Assembly (NCBI GenBank): GCA_964444975.1
Contig: CAYUJD010000004.1
Coordinates: 1-64,000, forward strand
Direction of reading: 5' to 3'
Length of the DNA: 64,000 nucleotides
Source of the DNA: VBAS01 sp964444975
GTDB taxonomy: Bacteria; Bacteroidota; Bacteroidia; Chitinophagales; Chitinophagaceae
This document shows positions 1-9,236 of the stretch, one piece after another. Position 1 is the stretch's first letter; every line of letters begins with the position of its first letter. The notes beneath the pieces were generated by a model. It did no database searches and was not told where the DNA came from. It saw only the letters and a list, made by a program, of their open reading frames with translations. Both the position numbers and the translations under genes were made by a program.

Positions 1-170
1 GAACCCCGCTGCGAAACAGAATGGACAGATGCGTTTTGGTTGATGAAATCCTGATGAGTAAGATTGCACCTAAATCAGTTTGCTCCCCTTGTTAAAAATT
101 GCTGAATAATAAAACCTGTTTAAATATTAAGGGGAAGTGTTGCAATTTTACAGCTTCAATCAATCCGCAG

Positions 171-2627
171 ATGAAGCTATCCCGGCTCCTCTTATTATTG
201 CCTTTCATGCTGTGCGCCTTACAAGGCGCCGGCCAGCTTTACAAGGTTTCAGGTATGGTGACGGACCAGAAAAAAGAACCGCTTTCACTTGCCAGCGTGG
301 AAGTAAAGGAGTTGAAGACGGGTGTTATCACACAAAGCAACGGCACTTATGAATTTTTCCTGGAAAGAGGCCAGTACACCCTCATCTTTACCATGATTGG
401 TTTCAAAACCAAAGTGCTCACCCTGCAGGTGAATAATGAAGATGTAACAGAAAATGTGCAGATGGAAGAGGAAGCGGCTGAGCTGAGCGAAGTGGTGGTA
501 AAAGCCAAACTGAAAGACCGGGCTGAAGAAATTATACGGAACGTGATACGCAACAAGGAGAAAATTCTTTCAGCGTCGGGCCCATATTCCTGCGATATTT
601 ATATCAAAGCATTCCAGCAGGATTCAGCGGACACCAAACGCCGGAAAACCAAAGCTGACTCGGCTGATGCAGGCATTGACTTCAACCGCCTTTCTCTTTC
701 TGAAATATCACTTCGCTTTGATAAAAGCGATAACGGGCAGATAAAGGAAGAAAGAATCGGCGTGAAGAAAAGCGGGAAAACAGAAAGTCTGTTTTTTCTT
801 TCGGCTACTGAAGCCGATTTTAATATTTATAACAACCTGCTCAAGTCGCAGGCTTTGTCCCGCATTCCTTTTGTTTCTCCCATCAGCTACAGCGGCCTGC
901 TTGCTTACCGGTTTAAAACCATCAAAATTGACCGTACTACCAGGCCCCGGATTTACACTATTGCCGTAAAGCCCCGCCAGCTGAGCAACGCTACCGTGGA
1001 AGCTGAGCTGGTGATTATGGACAGCTTGTTTATAGTGCTGGAAGCAAAATTCCGCCTGCCAGTGATGCACCTGCCCGAGTACGATTTTTTTGAAGTGCGT
1101 CAGAAGTATGATAAAGTAAATGACAGCGCCTGGATGATTACCCGGCAGCAGTTCAATTACTATGTAAAAGCAAAAGGCGGAAAAAAATATGGCCAAACCA
1201 CAGCCGTGTATTCCGGTTTTGAGCTGAATAAAAATTTCCGCAGAGGATATTTTGGTACGGAAGTAAGCACTACCTCCATGGAAGCTTACCAGAAAGACAG
1301 TGCTTTCTGGAACAGTATCAGAACGGAACCACTATCACGCCAGGAGCAGCTCTATACCCAATACCAGGACAGTATGTACCGGGTGATGCACACCGAAGCT
1401 TATCTTGACTCGGTGGACCGGGTGCTGAATAAAATCACCTGGCCCAAAGTGCTTTTCTTTGGCCAGATATTCAACGATCATAAGAAAGAAAGAATGTGGA
1501 TACTGCCGCCTATCACCACCGTATTTCAGCCCATTCAGTTTGGCGGCAGCCGCATCAGGCTGGAAGCCGGCTATCGCAAAACGTATACAACACGAAAAGA
1601 TATTTATCTGCAGGCTCAGTTAAGCTATGGCTTCCGCAATGGCGATATCAACGGCCGCATTGACCTGCGCAGAAAATACAATCCCTTCAACCGCGGGTAT
1701 TTCAGTTTTGCTGCCGGCCGCGACTTTGCTTTCATTTTCGAAGGCGATGCCTGGGTGAACATGCTGAAACGAAGCAACATTTACCTGAACAATTTTTTTG
1801 AGGCCGGTCATGAGCTGGAAGTGGTGAATGGCTTGTGGCTGGCCAACAAATTTGAAATTGCTTTCCGCCGCTCGGTAAGCAAATACCTGACAAATCCCAA
1901 AGCCGACAGTTTGTTTGGCGGCCTGCTGGCCAATGATCAGCCGGTGGAGTTTGATCCATATAATGCTTTTTACAGCGAAACGAAATTGTACTTCACGCCA
2001 AAGCAGCCGTATATACGGGAGCCAAAAGAAAAAATTTTCCTGCAGGCTAAATGGCCAACCTTTTACGTGAAGTGGCGCAAAGGCATCCCCGGTATTTTCC
2101 GCAGCGAAATAGATTTTGATTATCTCGAATTCGGGATTCAGCAACGGATAAATTTTGGTGTGGCAGGTGTCACCAATTACACAATAAAAACCGGGAATAC
2201 ACCCAATAAAAAAGTGCTGCGGCTGATTGATTACCAGTTTCAGCGCCGCGGCGACCCGTTGCTTTTTCTGAATCCGCATCGTGCATTCCAGTCGCTGGAT
2301 TCCACCTTTGCATTGTTCGAACGGTATTACCAGGGCAACCTGGTGCATGAATTCAACGGGGCGCTGGTGAACAAGATTCCTTTTTTCAAAAAATTAAAAA
2401 TAACAGAAATGGCCGGTGCCGGTTTTTTGATTGCTGATGAAAGAAATCTTGTTTACACCGAATTTTTTGCCGGGATCGAACGGGTGTTTAAATGGCCACC
2501 CAATCCCTTGTCGCGTTTCAAACTGGGGGTGTATGTTGTCAGCTCATTTGCCAACACATTCCGCAATCCGCTGCAGTTTAAGATTGGCATTACCACGTGG
2601 GACAGGTTTAAGAACCGGTGGCGATGA
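171..2627 (+). CDS. DUF5686-type outer-membrane protein with carboxypeptidase-regulatory-like domain
   Basis: Encodes 818 residues from the ATG at 171. That start is chosen because it gives a clean signal peptide (MKLSRLLLLLPFMLCALQG); the frame is open back to a TTG at 99. After the signal comes a CarboxypepD_reg-like beta-sandwich (about residues 25-110, with the repeated 'G.V.D....PL..ASV' pattern), then a long region rich in alternating aromatic/polar strands that ends in an aromatic-rich C-terminus (KIGITTWDRFKNRWR), as expected for an outer-membrane barrel. This architecture matches the Bacteroidota DUF5686 family, whose function is not established. It is convergent with the next gene and appears monocistronic. 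The domain call is firm; the barrel is inferred. Confidence 0.8.
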   Translation: MKLSRLLLLLPFMLCALQGAGQLYKVSGMVTDQKKEPLSLASVEVKELKTGVITQSNGTYEFFLERGQYTLIFTMIGFKTKVLTLQVNNEDVTENVQMEEEAAELSEVVVKAKLKDRAEEIIRNVIRNKEKILSASGPYSCDIYIKAFQQDSADTKRRKTKADSADAGIDFNRLSLSEISLRFDKSDNGQIKEERIGVKKSGKTESLFFLSATEADFNIYNNLLKSQALSRIPFVSPISYSGLLAYRFKTIKIDRTTRPRIYTIAVKPRQLSNATVEAELVIMDSLFIVLEAKFRLPVMHLPEYDFFEVRQKYDKVNDSAWMITRQQFNYYVKAKGGKKYGQTTAVYSGFELNKNFRRGYFGTEVSTTSMEAYQKDSAFWNSIRTEPLSRQEQLYTQYQDSMYRVMHTEAYLDSVDRVLNKITWPKVLFFGQIFNDHKKERMWILPPITTVFQPIQFGGSRIRLEAGYRKTYTTRKDIYLQAQLSYGFRNGDINGRIDLRRKYNPFNRGYFSFAAGRDFAFIFEGDAWVNMLKRSNIYLNNFFEAGHELEVVNGLWLANKFEIAFRRSVSKYLTNPKADSLFGGLLANDQPVEFDPYNAFYSETKLYFTPKQPYIREPKEKIFLQAKWPTFYVKWRKGIPGIFRSEIDFDYLEFGIQQRINFGVAGVTNYTIKTGNTPNKKVLRLIDYQFQRRGDPLLFLNPHRAFQSLDSTFALFERYYQGNLVHEFNGALVNKIPFFKKLKITEMAGAGFLIADERNLVYTEFFAGIERVFKWPPNPLSRFKLGVYVVSSFANTFRNPLQFKIGITTWDRFKNRWR

Positions 2628-2758
2628 CTTTTCGTGTTATGGTTGAGAACCCATTTGGAACTACAGCGATATTTCAAAGTCTGCCGGGTAACATTACCGA
2701 ACGTACCACCGTCAGAGCCGGGATGCTGCAAGCAGGCAATAATGGTGAATAGACTTGA

Positions 2759-2804
2759 TGCAGTACAAGAGTGCGACGCAACAGGAGCTAAATAGTAGTA
2801 GTAC
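2759..2804. repeat. dispersed ~45-bp repeat, copy 1
   Basis: The block starting TGCAGTACAAGAGTGCGACG and ending TAGTAGTAC recurs in inverted orientation at 45088-45130, differing by a 3-nt length change and a few substitutions. Both copies lie between genes. The rest of the 2628-2818 spacer shows nothing I recognise. Confidence 0.8.
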
Positions 2805-2818
2805 AGTCGGGCCCATCC

Positions 2819-5320
2819 TCACCACCGCGCCACCAATTTTAAATTCACTAACCGCGGTGTTAAGCGGTTGGGCAGTGTAAATACATTGTTGGCGAAATCT
2901 TTTATCAGCAGGTAAGAAATTGTATTGGCACGGTCAATCAGGTTGAATACTTCAAGACTGAGCCAGATGTTTTCAAAATTGCGGAAGGGTGAATGACTGC
3001 GGCGGTTGCTTCGGTCGGCATCGAGCAGCAGGGCGCTGAAGCCGATATCAACACGGATGTAAGGCTCGATGAATGCGGCATTTCGGTACTTCACACTGCC
3101 GGGAATATTGTACGGGAGGTTGGTGCCGTAGATGGTGTTCAGGTAAACACGAAAGTTTTTATTGGTGGCCAGGTAATCCTGGAAAAACATGCCAAAGGTC
3201 AGTGTGCGGTCGGTAGGGCGGCGCAGCCAGCCGCCTTCCACGGTGGCGCTGTCAATGGGCTGGTTGAGCGAATCGAGGGTGTAAACTTTATAAAAATCTC
3301 CCTTGATATTTTCTTTTGTCTTCATCAGCCCGATGCTTATCCAGCTTTCGGCATCTTTCACCAGCTCGCCGAAGAGACGGGCTTCCACACCGGCTGCATA
3401 GGCTTTTGCATTGTTCTCGCCAAAGTAGCGGATGCGGACGTTATCAATATCATAAGGCACCACATCATTCATTTTTTTATAAAACGCTTCGGCAGTAAGC
3501 CGCATAGGTTTGTCGCCCGATTTAAAATTATAGTCAAAACCACCGGCTACCTGCCAGCTCTTCTGCGCTTTTACAGTTGTGTTCACAGTGCCGTCGTAGC
3601 GGCGCAGTTCGCGGTAAAATGGCGGCTGATGATAGGCGCCGGCTGCTGCACGAAAGATGAGGTCGCGGCCGCCTTTGGGTTTCCAGCTGGCGCCGATGCG
3701 TGGCGAAAGCAGAAATTCTTTGTTGAGTGAATTGTAATTGTAACGTATGCCCGCCTGCAAGGTGAAGGAATTGAGTGAATCGCCAAACAGCAGGTTGTCC
3801 TGTACATAACCGGAAATTTTATTCACGTCAAGGGAAGCGGTTGACTTGAGTACTTTATTCAATTGGAGCAGGGCGGGATTAAACGGAAGCGAATAGCCTG
3901 CCGAATCCTGGAATTCCCATTCATTAAGTTTGTCGGCAATGGATGTGCGGTCGAACCCAATACCCCACTGAAAAACATTTTTGCCTTTATCGAGTGTGCC
4001 TTTATGCGACAGGTTCCAGTTTTCAACGTTCAGTTTGTTGCGGGCAAAATTCTGAAACACACCTGCGCCCAGCGGATTTACGATTAAGCCAAAAGTGGGT
4101 TTGGCCTTATCAAAATCCCTTTCACCAAAAAGATAAGCGCCGGCAATGTCAATGTTTTCCTGCTCATCGTTTTCAAATCTTGAAAGCATCCATTTCAGCT
4201 TCAGGTTTCTTACGGGCTGATTGATGATGGCAAAACCCAGCATGTTGGTTTTATACTGGTCTTTTTCCTGGCCTTCGAAATACACATCGAGCCCCAGTAC
4301 AGCGCTGAAGAAGGGGGAGAATACAGATGATGTAAGCTGGCTGAATTGAGGAACCAGGGTAAATTTTGTCTGCGAAATATTTCCCAAAAACTCCGCCTGC
4401 CATTTTTCACTGAACTGGTAATTAATTAATGCCTGGAAATCGGAAGAAGCGGGAACATAATTGCCTTCGGTTTCCTGCCGGCCGAGCAGGTTGCGGTTGC
4501 TGCGGTTTCGAATACCGGCCAGGTAAGTAAGCTTGTTGTTGTTTGAAACACCTTCAAGCTGCAGGCCCTGCTCCAGGATGCTTACATAAGCCGAGCCGCC
4601 GAAGCGGCGGGGTTTTTTGTATTGGATATCGAGGACACTGCTCATCTTATCGCCATACTTTGCCTGGAAGCCGCCGTTGTAAAAACTGATGTTGCGTACC
4701 ATTTCGGGATTGATGAAGCTGAGGCCTTCCTGCTGGCCGTTGCGAACGAGATAGGGACGGAAGATTTCAAAATCGTTTACATACACCAGGTTTTCATCGT
4801 AGCTGCCGCCGCGAACAGAATACTGTGAAGTGAGTTCGTTGTTGGAGCCGACAAAAACTTTTATCAGGCTTTCCACGCCCATTACCGGCGCCGGCAGGTT
4901 GATGACTGATTTTGGATTGGGGCGGATTAGCCCGGTTTCTCTTCTGTCCCGCTGATCGGATACGACTACTTCCTCCAGTTCTTTCGCTGCTCTTTCCATG
5001 CGGATGACGATGGTTTCTTCTTCATTTTCGCTGAGCAGGAAATTTTTTTGCTGCGATTTATAACCAGTATAGGAAAATACAATTGCAAAGGCTCTGCCGG
5101 CGGTTACTTTCAAACGAAATGTGCCTGAGTCGGAAGTGGCAATGCCTTTTTGCTGGCCGAGAATGGTGACAGAAACATTGGCAAGCGGGTTTTCATTTTC
5201 ATCCAGCACTTTGCCTGAAACATAAGCAGGTTTTTTTTGAGCAAGGGAAACAACAGGCAACAGGCAATGAGAAATAAGCAGGAAGCAACAGACAAGAGGT
5301 AAGCTTGCAAGGCGGTTCAT
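2819..5320 (-). CDS. TonB-dependent receptor with carboxypeptidase-regulatory-like domain
   Basis: 833 residues. A signal peptide (MNRLASLPLVCCFLLISHCL) precedes a CarboxypepD_reg domain (about residues 30-115, 'YVSGKVLDENENPLANVSV'). A plug domain follows with the typical SQYSVRGGSYDENLVYVND segment (about 165-185), and then a long 22-strand-type barrel ending in an aromatic residue (VNLKLVARW). It should import a large ligand across the outer membrane using TonB energy. There is no SusD-like partner next to it, so it is more likely a siderophore, cofactor or orphan receptor than a SusC glycan importer. The substrate cannot be read from sequence. The start gives a complete signal peptide. 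Confidence 0.9.
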   Translation of the reverse strand: MNRLASLPLVCCFLLISHCLLPVVSLAQKKPAYVSGKVLDENENPLANVSVTILGQQKGIATSDSGTFRLKVTAGRAFAIVFSYTGYKSQQKNFLLSENEEETIVIRMERAAKELEEVVVSDQRDRRETGLIRPNPKSVINLPAPVMGVESLIKVFVGSNNELTSQYSVRGGSYDENLVYVNDFEIFRPYLVRNGQQEGLSFINPEMVRNISFYNGGFQAKYGDKMSSVLDIQYKKPRRFGGSAYVSILEQGLQLEGVSNNNKLTYLAGIRNRSNRNLLGRQETEGNYVPASSDFQALINYQFSEKWQAEFLGNISQTKFTLVPQFSQLTSSVFSPFFSAVLGLDVYFEGQEKDQYKTNMLGFAIINQPVRNLKLKWMLSRFENDEQENIDIAGAYLFGERDFDKAKPTFGLIVNPLGAGVFQNFARNKLNVENWNLSHKGTLDKGKNVFQWGIGFDRTSIADKLNEWEFQDSAGYSLPFNPALLQLNKVLKSTASLDVNKISGYVQDNLLFGDSLNSFTLQAGIRYNYNSLNKEFLLSPRIGASWKPKGGRDLIFRAAAGAYHQPPFYRELRRYDGTVNTTVKAQKSWQVAGGFDYNFKSGDKPMRLTAEAFYKKMNDVVPYDIDNVRIRYFGENNAKAYAAGVEARLFGELVKDAESWISIGLMKTKENIKGDFYKVYTLDSLNQPIDSATVEGGWLRRPTDRTLTFGMFFQDYLATNKNFRVYLNTIYGTNLPYNIPGSVKYRNAAFIEPYIRVDIGFSALLLDADRSNRRSHSPFRNFENIWLSLEVFNLIDRANTISYLLIKDFANNVFTLPNRLTPRLVNLKLVARW

Positions 5321-5385
5321 TCTTAAGAAGCGGATTTGACAACAATATTACTCAATAAAATCCGCATTTACTACCGGCAAGAAAT

Positions 5386-6033
5386 TTAAAGCGCTTTTAG
5401 TTTTGCAATTGTTTCTTTCGGGTCCGCCGAAGTAAAAACCGTATTACCCGCCACCAGCACATCTGCTCCCGCCTCTATTATTTCAGAAGCATTTTCCAAT
5501 GTAACGCCGCCGTCAATTTCAATCAGTGTTTTCAACCCTCTTTCATCAATCATGCGGCGCAGGGTTTTTATTTTTTCCATTGTTGAGGGAATGAACTTCT
5601 GTCCGCCAAAGCCCGGGTTCACGGCCATCAAGCAAACAAGGTCAATGTCAGCAAGTATGTCATGTAAACTTTCCACCGGCGTATGCGGGTTGATGGCCAC
5701 GCCGGCTTTCATGCCAAGGGCCTTTATCTGCTGCACATTCCTGTGCAGGTGCGGGCAGGCCTCAATATGCACAGAAAGAATATCGGCGCCGGCTTTTTTA
5801 AAATCTTCGGCATAGCGGCCTGGTTCTTCAATCATCAGGTGCACATCGCAGATTTTTGTGGTGGCTTTTCTGAAGAAAGCCACCAGCATCGGGCCGAAAG
5901 TGATGTTGGGAACAAAATGCCCGTCCATCACATCGAGGTGATACCAGTCGGCCTGGCTTTCATTCAGCATGCGGCATTCTTCTTCCAGATTCAGGAAATT
6001 GGCAGAGAGTAAAGAGGGAGCGATAATGGGCAT
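5386..6033 (-). CDS. rpe: Ribulose-phosphate 3-epimerase
   Basis: 215 residues, full length for this TIM-barrel enzyme, which interconverts ribulose 5-phosphate and xylulose 5-phosphate in the cytosolic pentose phosphate pathway. Diagnostic segments are present: APSLLSANF at the N-terminus, the metal/catalytic motif HLDVMDGHFVPN (His32, Asp34), DVHLMIEEP, the MAVNPGFGGQ phosphate/active-site loop, and IDGGV with the second catalytic Asp near residue 175. It lies 65 bp downstream of the TonB receptor gene on the same strand and 8 bp from the HEPN gene. Confidence 0.97.
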   Translation of the reverse strand: MPIIAPSLLSANFLNLEEECRMLNESQADWYHLDVMDGHFVPNITFGPMLVAFFRKATTKICDVHLMIEEPGRYAEDFKKAGADILSVHIEACPHLHRNVQQIKALGMKAGVAINPHTPVESLHDILADIDLVCLMAVNPGFGGQKFIPSTMEKIKTLRRMIDERGLKTLIEIDGGVTLENASEIIEAGADVLVAGNTVFTSADPKETIAKLKAL

Positions 6034-6041
6034 AAAATCTG

Positions 6042-6434
6042 TTAAATGTCAAGTAAATTTTGTGCAGTTAATACAAATTCATTTGCAAGAGCCGAATACT
6101 TTTTTACTAATTCAACATCAGTTATCTCTACATCGTCATAATCAACTCCTAACCGGTTTCTGAAAAGATTGCTGTAAAATTTTCCCAACTCTTCATTTAT
6201 CAGGCCTGTGCTGACAAAATGTAACCCAAGCATTTGTTTCACCCCCGAGTGCATTTTAACAAAAACTTCTTTGCTGGCCAATAAAGCTGAGCTTGCATAA
6301 AAGCAGGCATAATATAAACGATTCAATGATGCGGCGGCAAAATTATTTTCCAGTAATAAGTGAGCTTCTTTCAAAGTTGTATTGGCACGGCTGATTTTTA
6401 AGCGAATAATATCTTTTTTGGAAGGAGTACTCAT
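6042..6434 (-). CDS. HEPN domain protein (partner of MNT nucleotidyltransferase)
   Basis: 130-residue all-helical protein of the HEPN family. The helical pattern 'ASLNRLYYACFYASSALLASK' is characteristic of the small HEPN partners of minimal nucleotidyltransferases. The C-terminal part has RNRLGVDYDD where toxin-type HEPN RNases carry R-x4-6-H, so the canonical RNase motif is not evident. Its ATG overlaps the stop of the upstream MNT gene by 4 bp (6431-6434), implying translational coupling. HEPN/MNT pairs act as toxin-antitoxin modules in characterised cases; which partner is toxic here cannot be told. The region is AT-richer than its neighbours, suggesting acquisition. Confidence 0.85.
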   Translation of the reverse strand: MSTPSKKDIIRLKISRANTTLKEAHLLLENNFAAASLNRLYYACFYASSALLASKEVFVKMHSGVKQMLGLHFVSTGLINEELGKFYSNLFRNRLGVDYDDVEITDVELVKKYSALANEFVLTAQNLLDI

Positions 6435-6745
6435 AAACGAATTCCATCCTTTTTTATATTTATAAACAAGCCCGTATTGGGATACCTTTCATACCAGTTT
6501 TTTTTTGAACGGATAAAAGGAGTAATAACCTGGTTAGTGGTTAATTCCAGTTTATAAAGTGAGTTGGCAATTTTTTCTTCATCTTTCCATGTGATATTTT
6601 CATCATCAAGCAATATCAGAATATCAATATCTGAATCCGGACGATAATCTCCTCTTGCATAAGAGCCATAGAGTATTATTTCAGCTTTGGGATCCTGCTG
6701 GTGAATAATTTTTTTTATTTCCGATAATAATTGTTTTTTATCCAT
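6431..6745 (-). CDS. Minimal nucleotidyltransferase (MNT) domain protein
   Basis: 104 residues. The nucleotidyltransferase-fold signature GSYARGDYRPDSDIDILI is intact, with Gly27-Ser28 and metal ligands Asp39 and Asp41 visible. It forms the first gene of a two-gene unit with the HEPN protein (4-bp overlap). In characterised HEPN/MNT systems the MNT enzyme AMPylates a tyrosine of the HEPN partner and neutralises it; that role is inferred here. Family assignment is secure. Confidence 0.88.
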   Translation of the reverse strand: MDKKQLLSEIKKIIHQQDPKAEIILYGSYARGDYRPDSDIDILILLDDENITWKDEEKIANSLYKLELTTNQVITPFIRSKKNWYERYPNTGLFINIKKDGIRL

Positions 6746-6760
6746 ATTTCAAAAATACGG

Positions 6761-7570
6761 CTATTTCAATTTAGCGGCCGCTTCCTTTGCCTCAGTGAGT
6801 GTGTTATCCAGCGCATAAGCCCGCTGGTAATTCAACTTTGCATCCTCCATTTGCCCCAGCGCTTCCTGGCACCGGGCTTTCCAGTAAAATGCATCGGCAA
6901 ATGTGCTGGACACTTTTATGGCCAGGTCATACACTTCAATTGCTTCTTTAAATTTTGCCTGCTTGAATAAAATTCTGCCCTTTTCCATATACGCATCCAG
7001 GAAAGTGTAATCCCTGCTGATGCAGGAGTTGAATTGCTGAATGGCTTTATCGTATTCACTGATGTTGTAAAAATAAACCCCCTTCATGTAATCGGGTTCC
7101 GGGTCTTTGCCGCTGGCGTCGTTCCGGTTCATGGCATCGCAAAAGGAAATGGTTTTGGGATTTTTTGTTTCGGCATACAAAAAGGCCAGCTGCCTGCCGG
7201 CTTCAGTCAGTTCGCCGGGAATAACAAACAGCTCAAGTGTTTTAATGGCACTGGCTGTATCGCCGGCCATCTGCAGCAACTGCGAACGTTTGAAAAGATA
7301 ATTGAAATAAATTTTCAGGTTGGCAGAATCAGCTTTTGTAAAATTCATTGAATCCAGTGCAGTCACTGCTTCTGTGTACCGGCCTGAATTTTCAAGTGCC
7401 AGAACAAGATTATATTTCAGCAACGTGTCGGTTGGATATTTTTTTATCGAATCGCGGAGCGACTGAAGCAACTGCTCTAAGCTTTCTTTCGTGTCAGCAT
7501 GACTGCCTGCCTGATTGTTACAGGCTAAAAAAATAAGTGGCAGGATTAATGCAAGAAAGTGTTTTTTCAT
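6761..7570 (-). CDS. Tetratricopeptide-repeat lipoprotein
   Basis: 269 residues from the ATG at 7570, chosen over an upstream in-frame ATG because it starts a lipoprotein signal (MKKHFLALILPLIFLACN, cysteine at residue 18). At least four helical TPR units follow, e.g. 'YNLVLALENSGRYTEAVTAL', 'YFYNISEYDKAIQQFNSCI', 'KGRILFKQAKFKEAIEVYDL' and 'FYWKARCQEALGQMEDAKLN'. Probably a periplasm-facing scaffold anchored to a membrane; partners are unknown. Its 5' end diverges from the PD40 propeller gene at 7658. Confidence 0.85.
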   Translation of the reverse strand: MKKHFLALILPLIFLACNNQAGSHADTKESLEQLLQSLRDSIKKYPTDTLLKYNLVLALENSGRYTEAVTALDSMNFTKADSANLKIYFNYLFKRSQLLQMAGDTASAIKTLELFVIPGELTEAGRQLAFLYAETKNPKTISFCDAMNRNDASGKDPEPDYMKGVYFYNISEYDKAIQQFNSCISRDYTFLDAYMEKGRILFKQAKFKEAIEVYDLAIKVSSTFADAFYWKARCQEALGQMEDAKLNYQRAYALDNTLTEAKEAAAKLK

Positions 7571-7604
7571 AAACGGTAAAGAGTGATATGACAAAAGTCT
7601 GACA

Positions 7605-7632
7605 TTTGCCGGTGTTTTGGAAAATAGATTTG
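7605..7632 (+). promoter_or_regulatory. candidate Bacteroidota promoter for the PD40 gene
   Basis: TTTG at 7605-7608 and TAGATTTG at 7625-7632 fit the Bacteroidota -33 and -7 (TAnnTTTG) elements with a 16-bp spacer, slightly short. It lies 25 bp upstream of the ATG at 7658. Sequence match only. Confidence 0.35.
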
Positions 7633-7657
7633 CTAAAACTTATTAACCGTTTACTAT

Positions 7658-8773
7658 ATGAAGATTTTTTTATACCTGGTTATAACGGCAGCCGGATTAA
7701 TTGTTCTTTCTTTTGTTAAAAAGAGCGTTGTGAATGATTCATTCACTGTTAACGATTCACTATTTTCTGCCGACACACTTCAATACCCTGACGAAACCCA
7801 CTTGCAGAATGTACAGCAGCTCACCTTTGGCGGCGATAATGCTGAAGCCTATTTCAGTTTCGACGGCAAGTGGATAATTTTTCAGCGGACTAATGTGAAA
7901 GAAGGCGTATTGTGCGACCAGATTTTTATCGGCAAAGTGCCGGCTCCCGGCGAAAAATTTGAATACAAAATGGTGAGCACAGGCAAAGGACGCACTACCT
8001 GCGGCGCTTTTCTGAAAGACGGCAAACATTTTATTTATGCTTCCACGCACCTCGGCGCCGATACCTGCCCGCCTGTACCCGACAGAAAAAAATATGGCAA
8101 CCGTTATATCTGGCCGCTCTACGACAGCTATGATATTTTCATGGCCGGCCTGGACGGGAAAATTGTAAAGCAGTTAACCCATAGCAAAGGCTATGACGCG
8201 GAAGCCACCATTTCCCCCGACGGGAAAAAAATAATTTACACCAGCACCAAAGACGGCGACATTGAGTTATACATTATGAACCTGGAAACAGGCATGGAAA
8301 AAAGAATCACGCATACACCGGGCTACGATGGCGGCGCATGGTTCAGCCCTGATGGGAAGAAAATCATCTGGCGGGCATCCCGGCCCCGTACCGATTCCGC
8401 CATAAAAGAGTACAAACAATTACTGGCCGAAAACCTGGTGGCGCCTGCTCAGATGGAAGTGTGGGTAGCCGATGCCGATGGAAGCCATGCAAAACAAGTG
8501 ACGCAGCTTGGCCAGGCCAACTGGGCGCCCTGCTATATGCCCGACAGCAAACGAATCATCTTTGCCTCGAACCATGAATATAAAAGAGGATTTCCATTTA
8601 ACCTCTATACCATTAATGAAGACGGAACAGGACTGAAAAAAATAAGCCGCGATGGCGGCTTCGATGCTTTTCCCATGTTCAGCCCCGATGGAAAGAAAAT
8701 TATTTTTTGCAGCAACAGGAACAACGGAGGCACAAGAGATACGAATATTTTCCTTGCCGATTGGGCAGAATAA
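7658..8773 (+). CDS. Secreted TolB-like PD40 beta-propeller protein
   Basis: 371 residues. An N-terminal hydrophobic segment (about residues 3-20) is a signal peptide or anchor. Repeated PD40 blades follow: FSFDGKWIIF, SPDGKKIIYTS, SPDGKKIIWRA, MPDSKRIIFAS, SPDGKKIIFCS. The fold is the TolB-type propeller, commonly used for protein or peptide binding outside the cytoplasm. There is no peptidase domain, so it is not a DPP-IV type enzyme. Divergent from the TPR lipoprotein and followed by a decayed gene. Confidence 0.85.
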   Translation: MKIFLYLVITAAGLIVLSFVKKSVVNDSFTVNDSLFSADTLQYPDETHLQNVQQLTFGGDNAEAYFSFDGKWIIFQRTNVKEGVLCDQIFIGKVPAPGEKFEYKMVSTGKGRTTCGAFLKDGKHFIYASTHLGADTCPPVPDRKKYGNRYIWPLYDSYDIFMAGLDGKIVKQLTHSKGYDAEATISPDGKKIIYTSTKDGDIELYIMNLETGMEKRITHTPGYDGGAWFSPDGKKIIWRASRPRTDSAIKEYKQLLAENLVAPAQMEVWVADADGSHAKQVTQLGQANWAPCYMPDSKRIIFASNHEYKRGFPFNLYTINEDGTGLKKISRDGGFDAFPMFSPDGKKIIFCSNRNNGGTRDTNIFLADWAE

Positions 8774-8923
8774 TTCCTGAGTTTTTACGGAAATGAATTA
8801 GTACCTGGAGAATCCTTTTACGACTCAAAAACCCATGATATGAAAACACAGGTACCGACTACTACCTTTCCGCTTCTTTCTGCCTGCCAGAGTTAAAAAA
8901 AAGTACATGACAAAACCGGCTGA

Positions 8924-9187
8924 TTTGGCCAGGAGGTTAGCCGCAGCAATCTTGAACCTGCCGTAGCGGAACATCAAGTCGGCCGCCTGCCCGGTCTTGT
9001 AGATATCGGCACGCCGATGCAGACCAATCATAAAGATGCGGCACACGGCAGCCATTGCAACAACAGCAATTGCCTGATGTATTATGCTTCTGATACACGG
9101 GATATTCCCGGGTTTCTATTAACGGGCAATATTCCATCTTTCGATGCCAATTGCATGGGCGATATGCGTGCCAACGGAGGTAAATAG
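8924..9187 (+). pseudogene. C-terminal remnant of a secreted zinc metalloprotease-like protein
   Basis: An 87-codon open stretch, opened by a TGA at 8921 and without a start, reads as the end of a metzincin-like lipoprotein family common in this phylum. The zinc site expected as HExGHxxGL appears as HQVGRLPGL, with the catalytic Glu and second His lost. It is followed by the conserved tail 'VDIGTPMQTNHKD', 'HCNNSNCLMYY' and 'DANCMGDMRANGGK' before the stop. 8774-8923 holds no open frame continuing it. Together these mark a truncated, inactivated gene. Family recognition is from the tail pattern; a database search would settle it. Confidence 0.65.
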
Positions 9188-9236
9188 ATTTCACATTTCA
9201 GGCCGCAGCCCATAGTTTTGCCGAAAATCTGAAATC

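Noticed and set aside
2640..2750. Possible 37-codon peptide downstream of the first gene
   Set aside because: No family resemblance I can defend and no start context; left as spacer.
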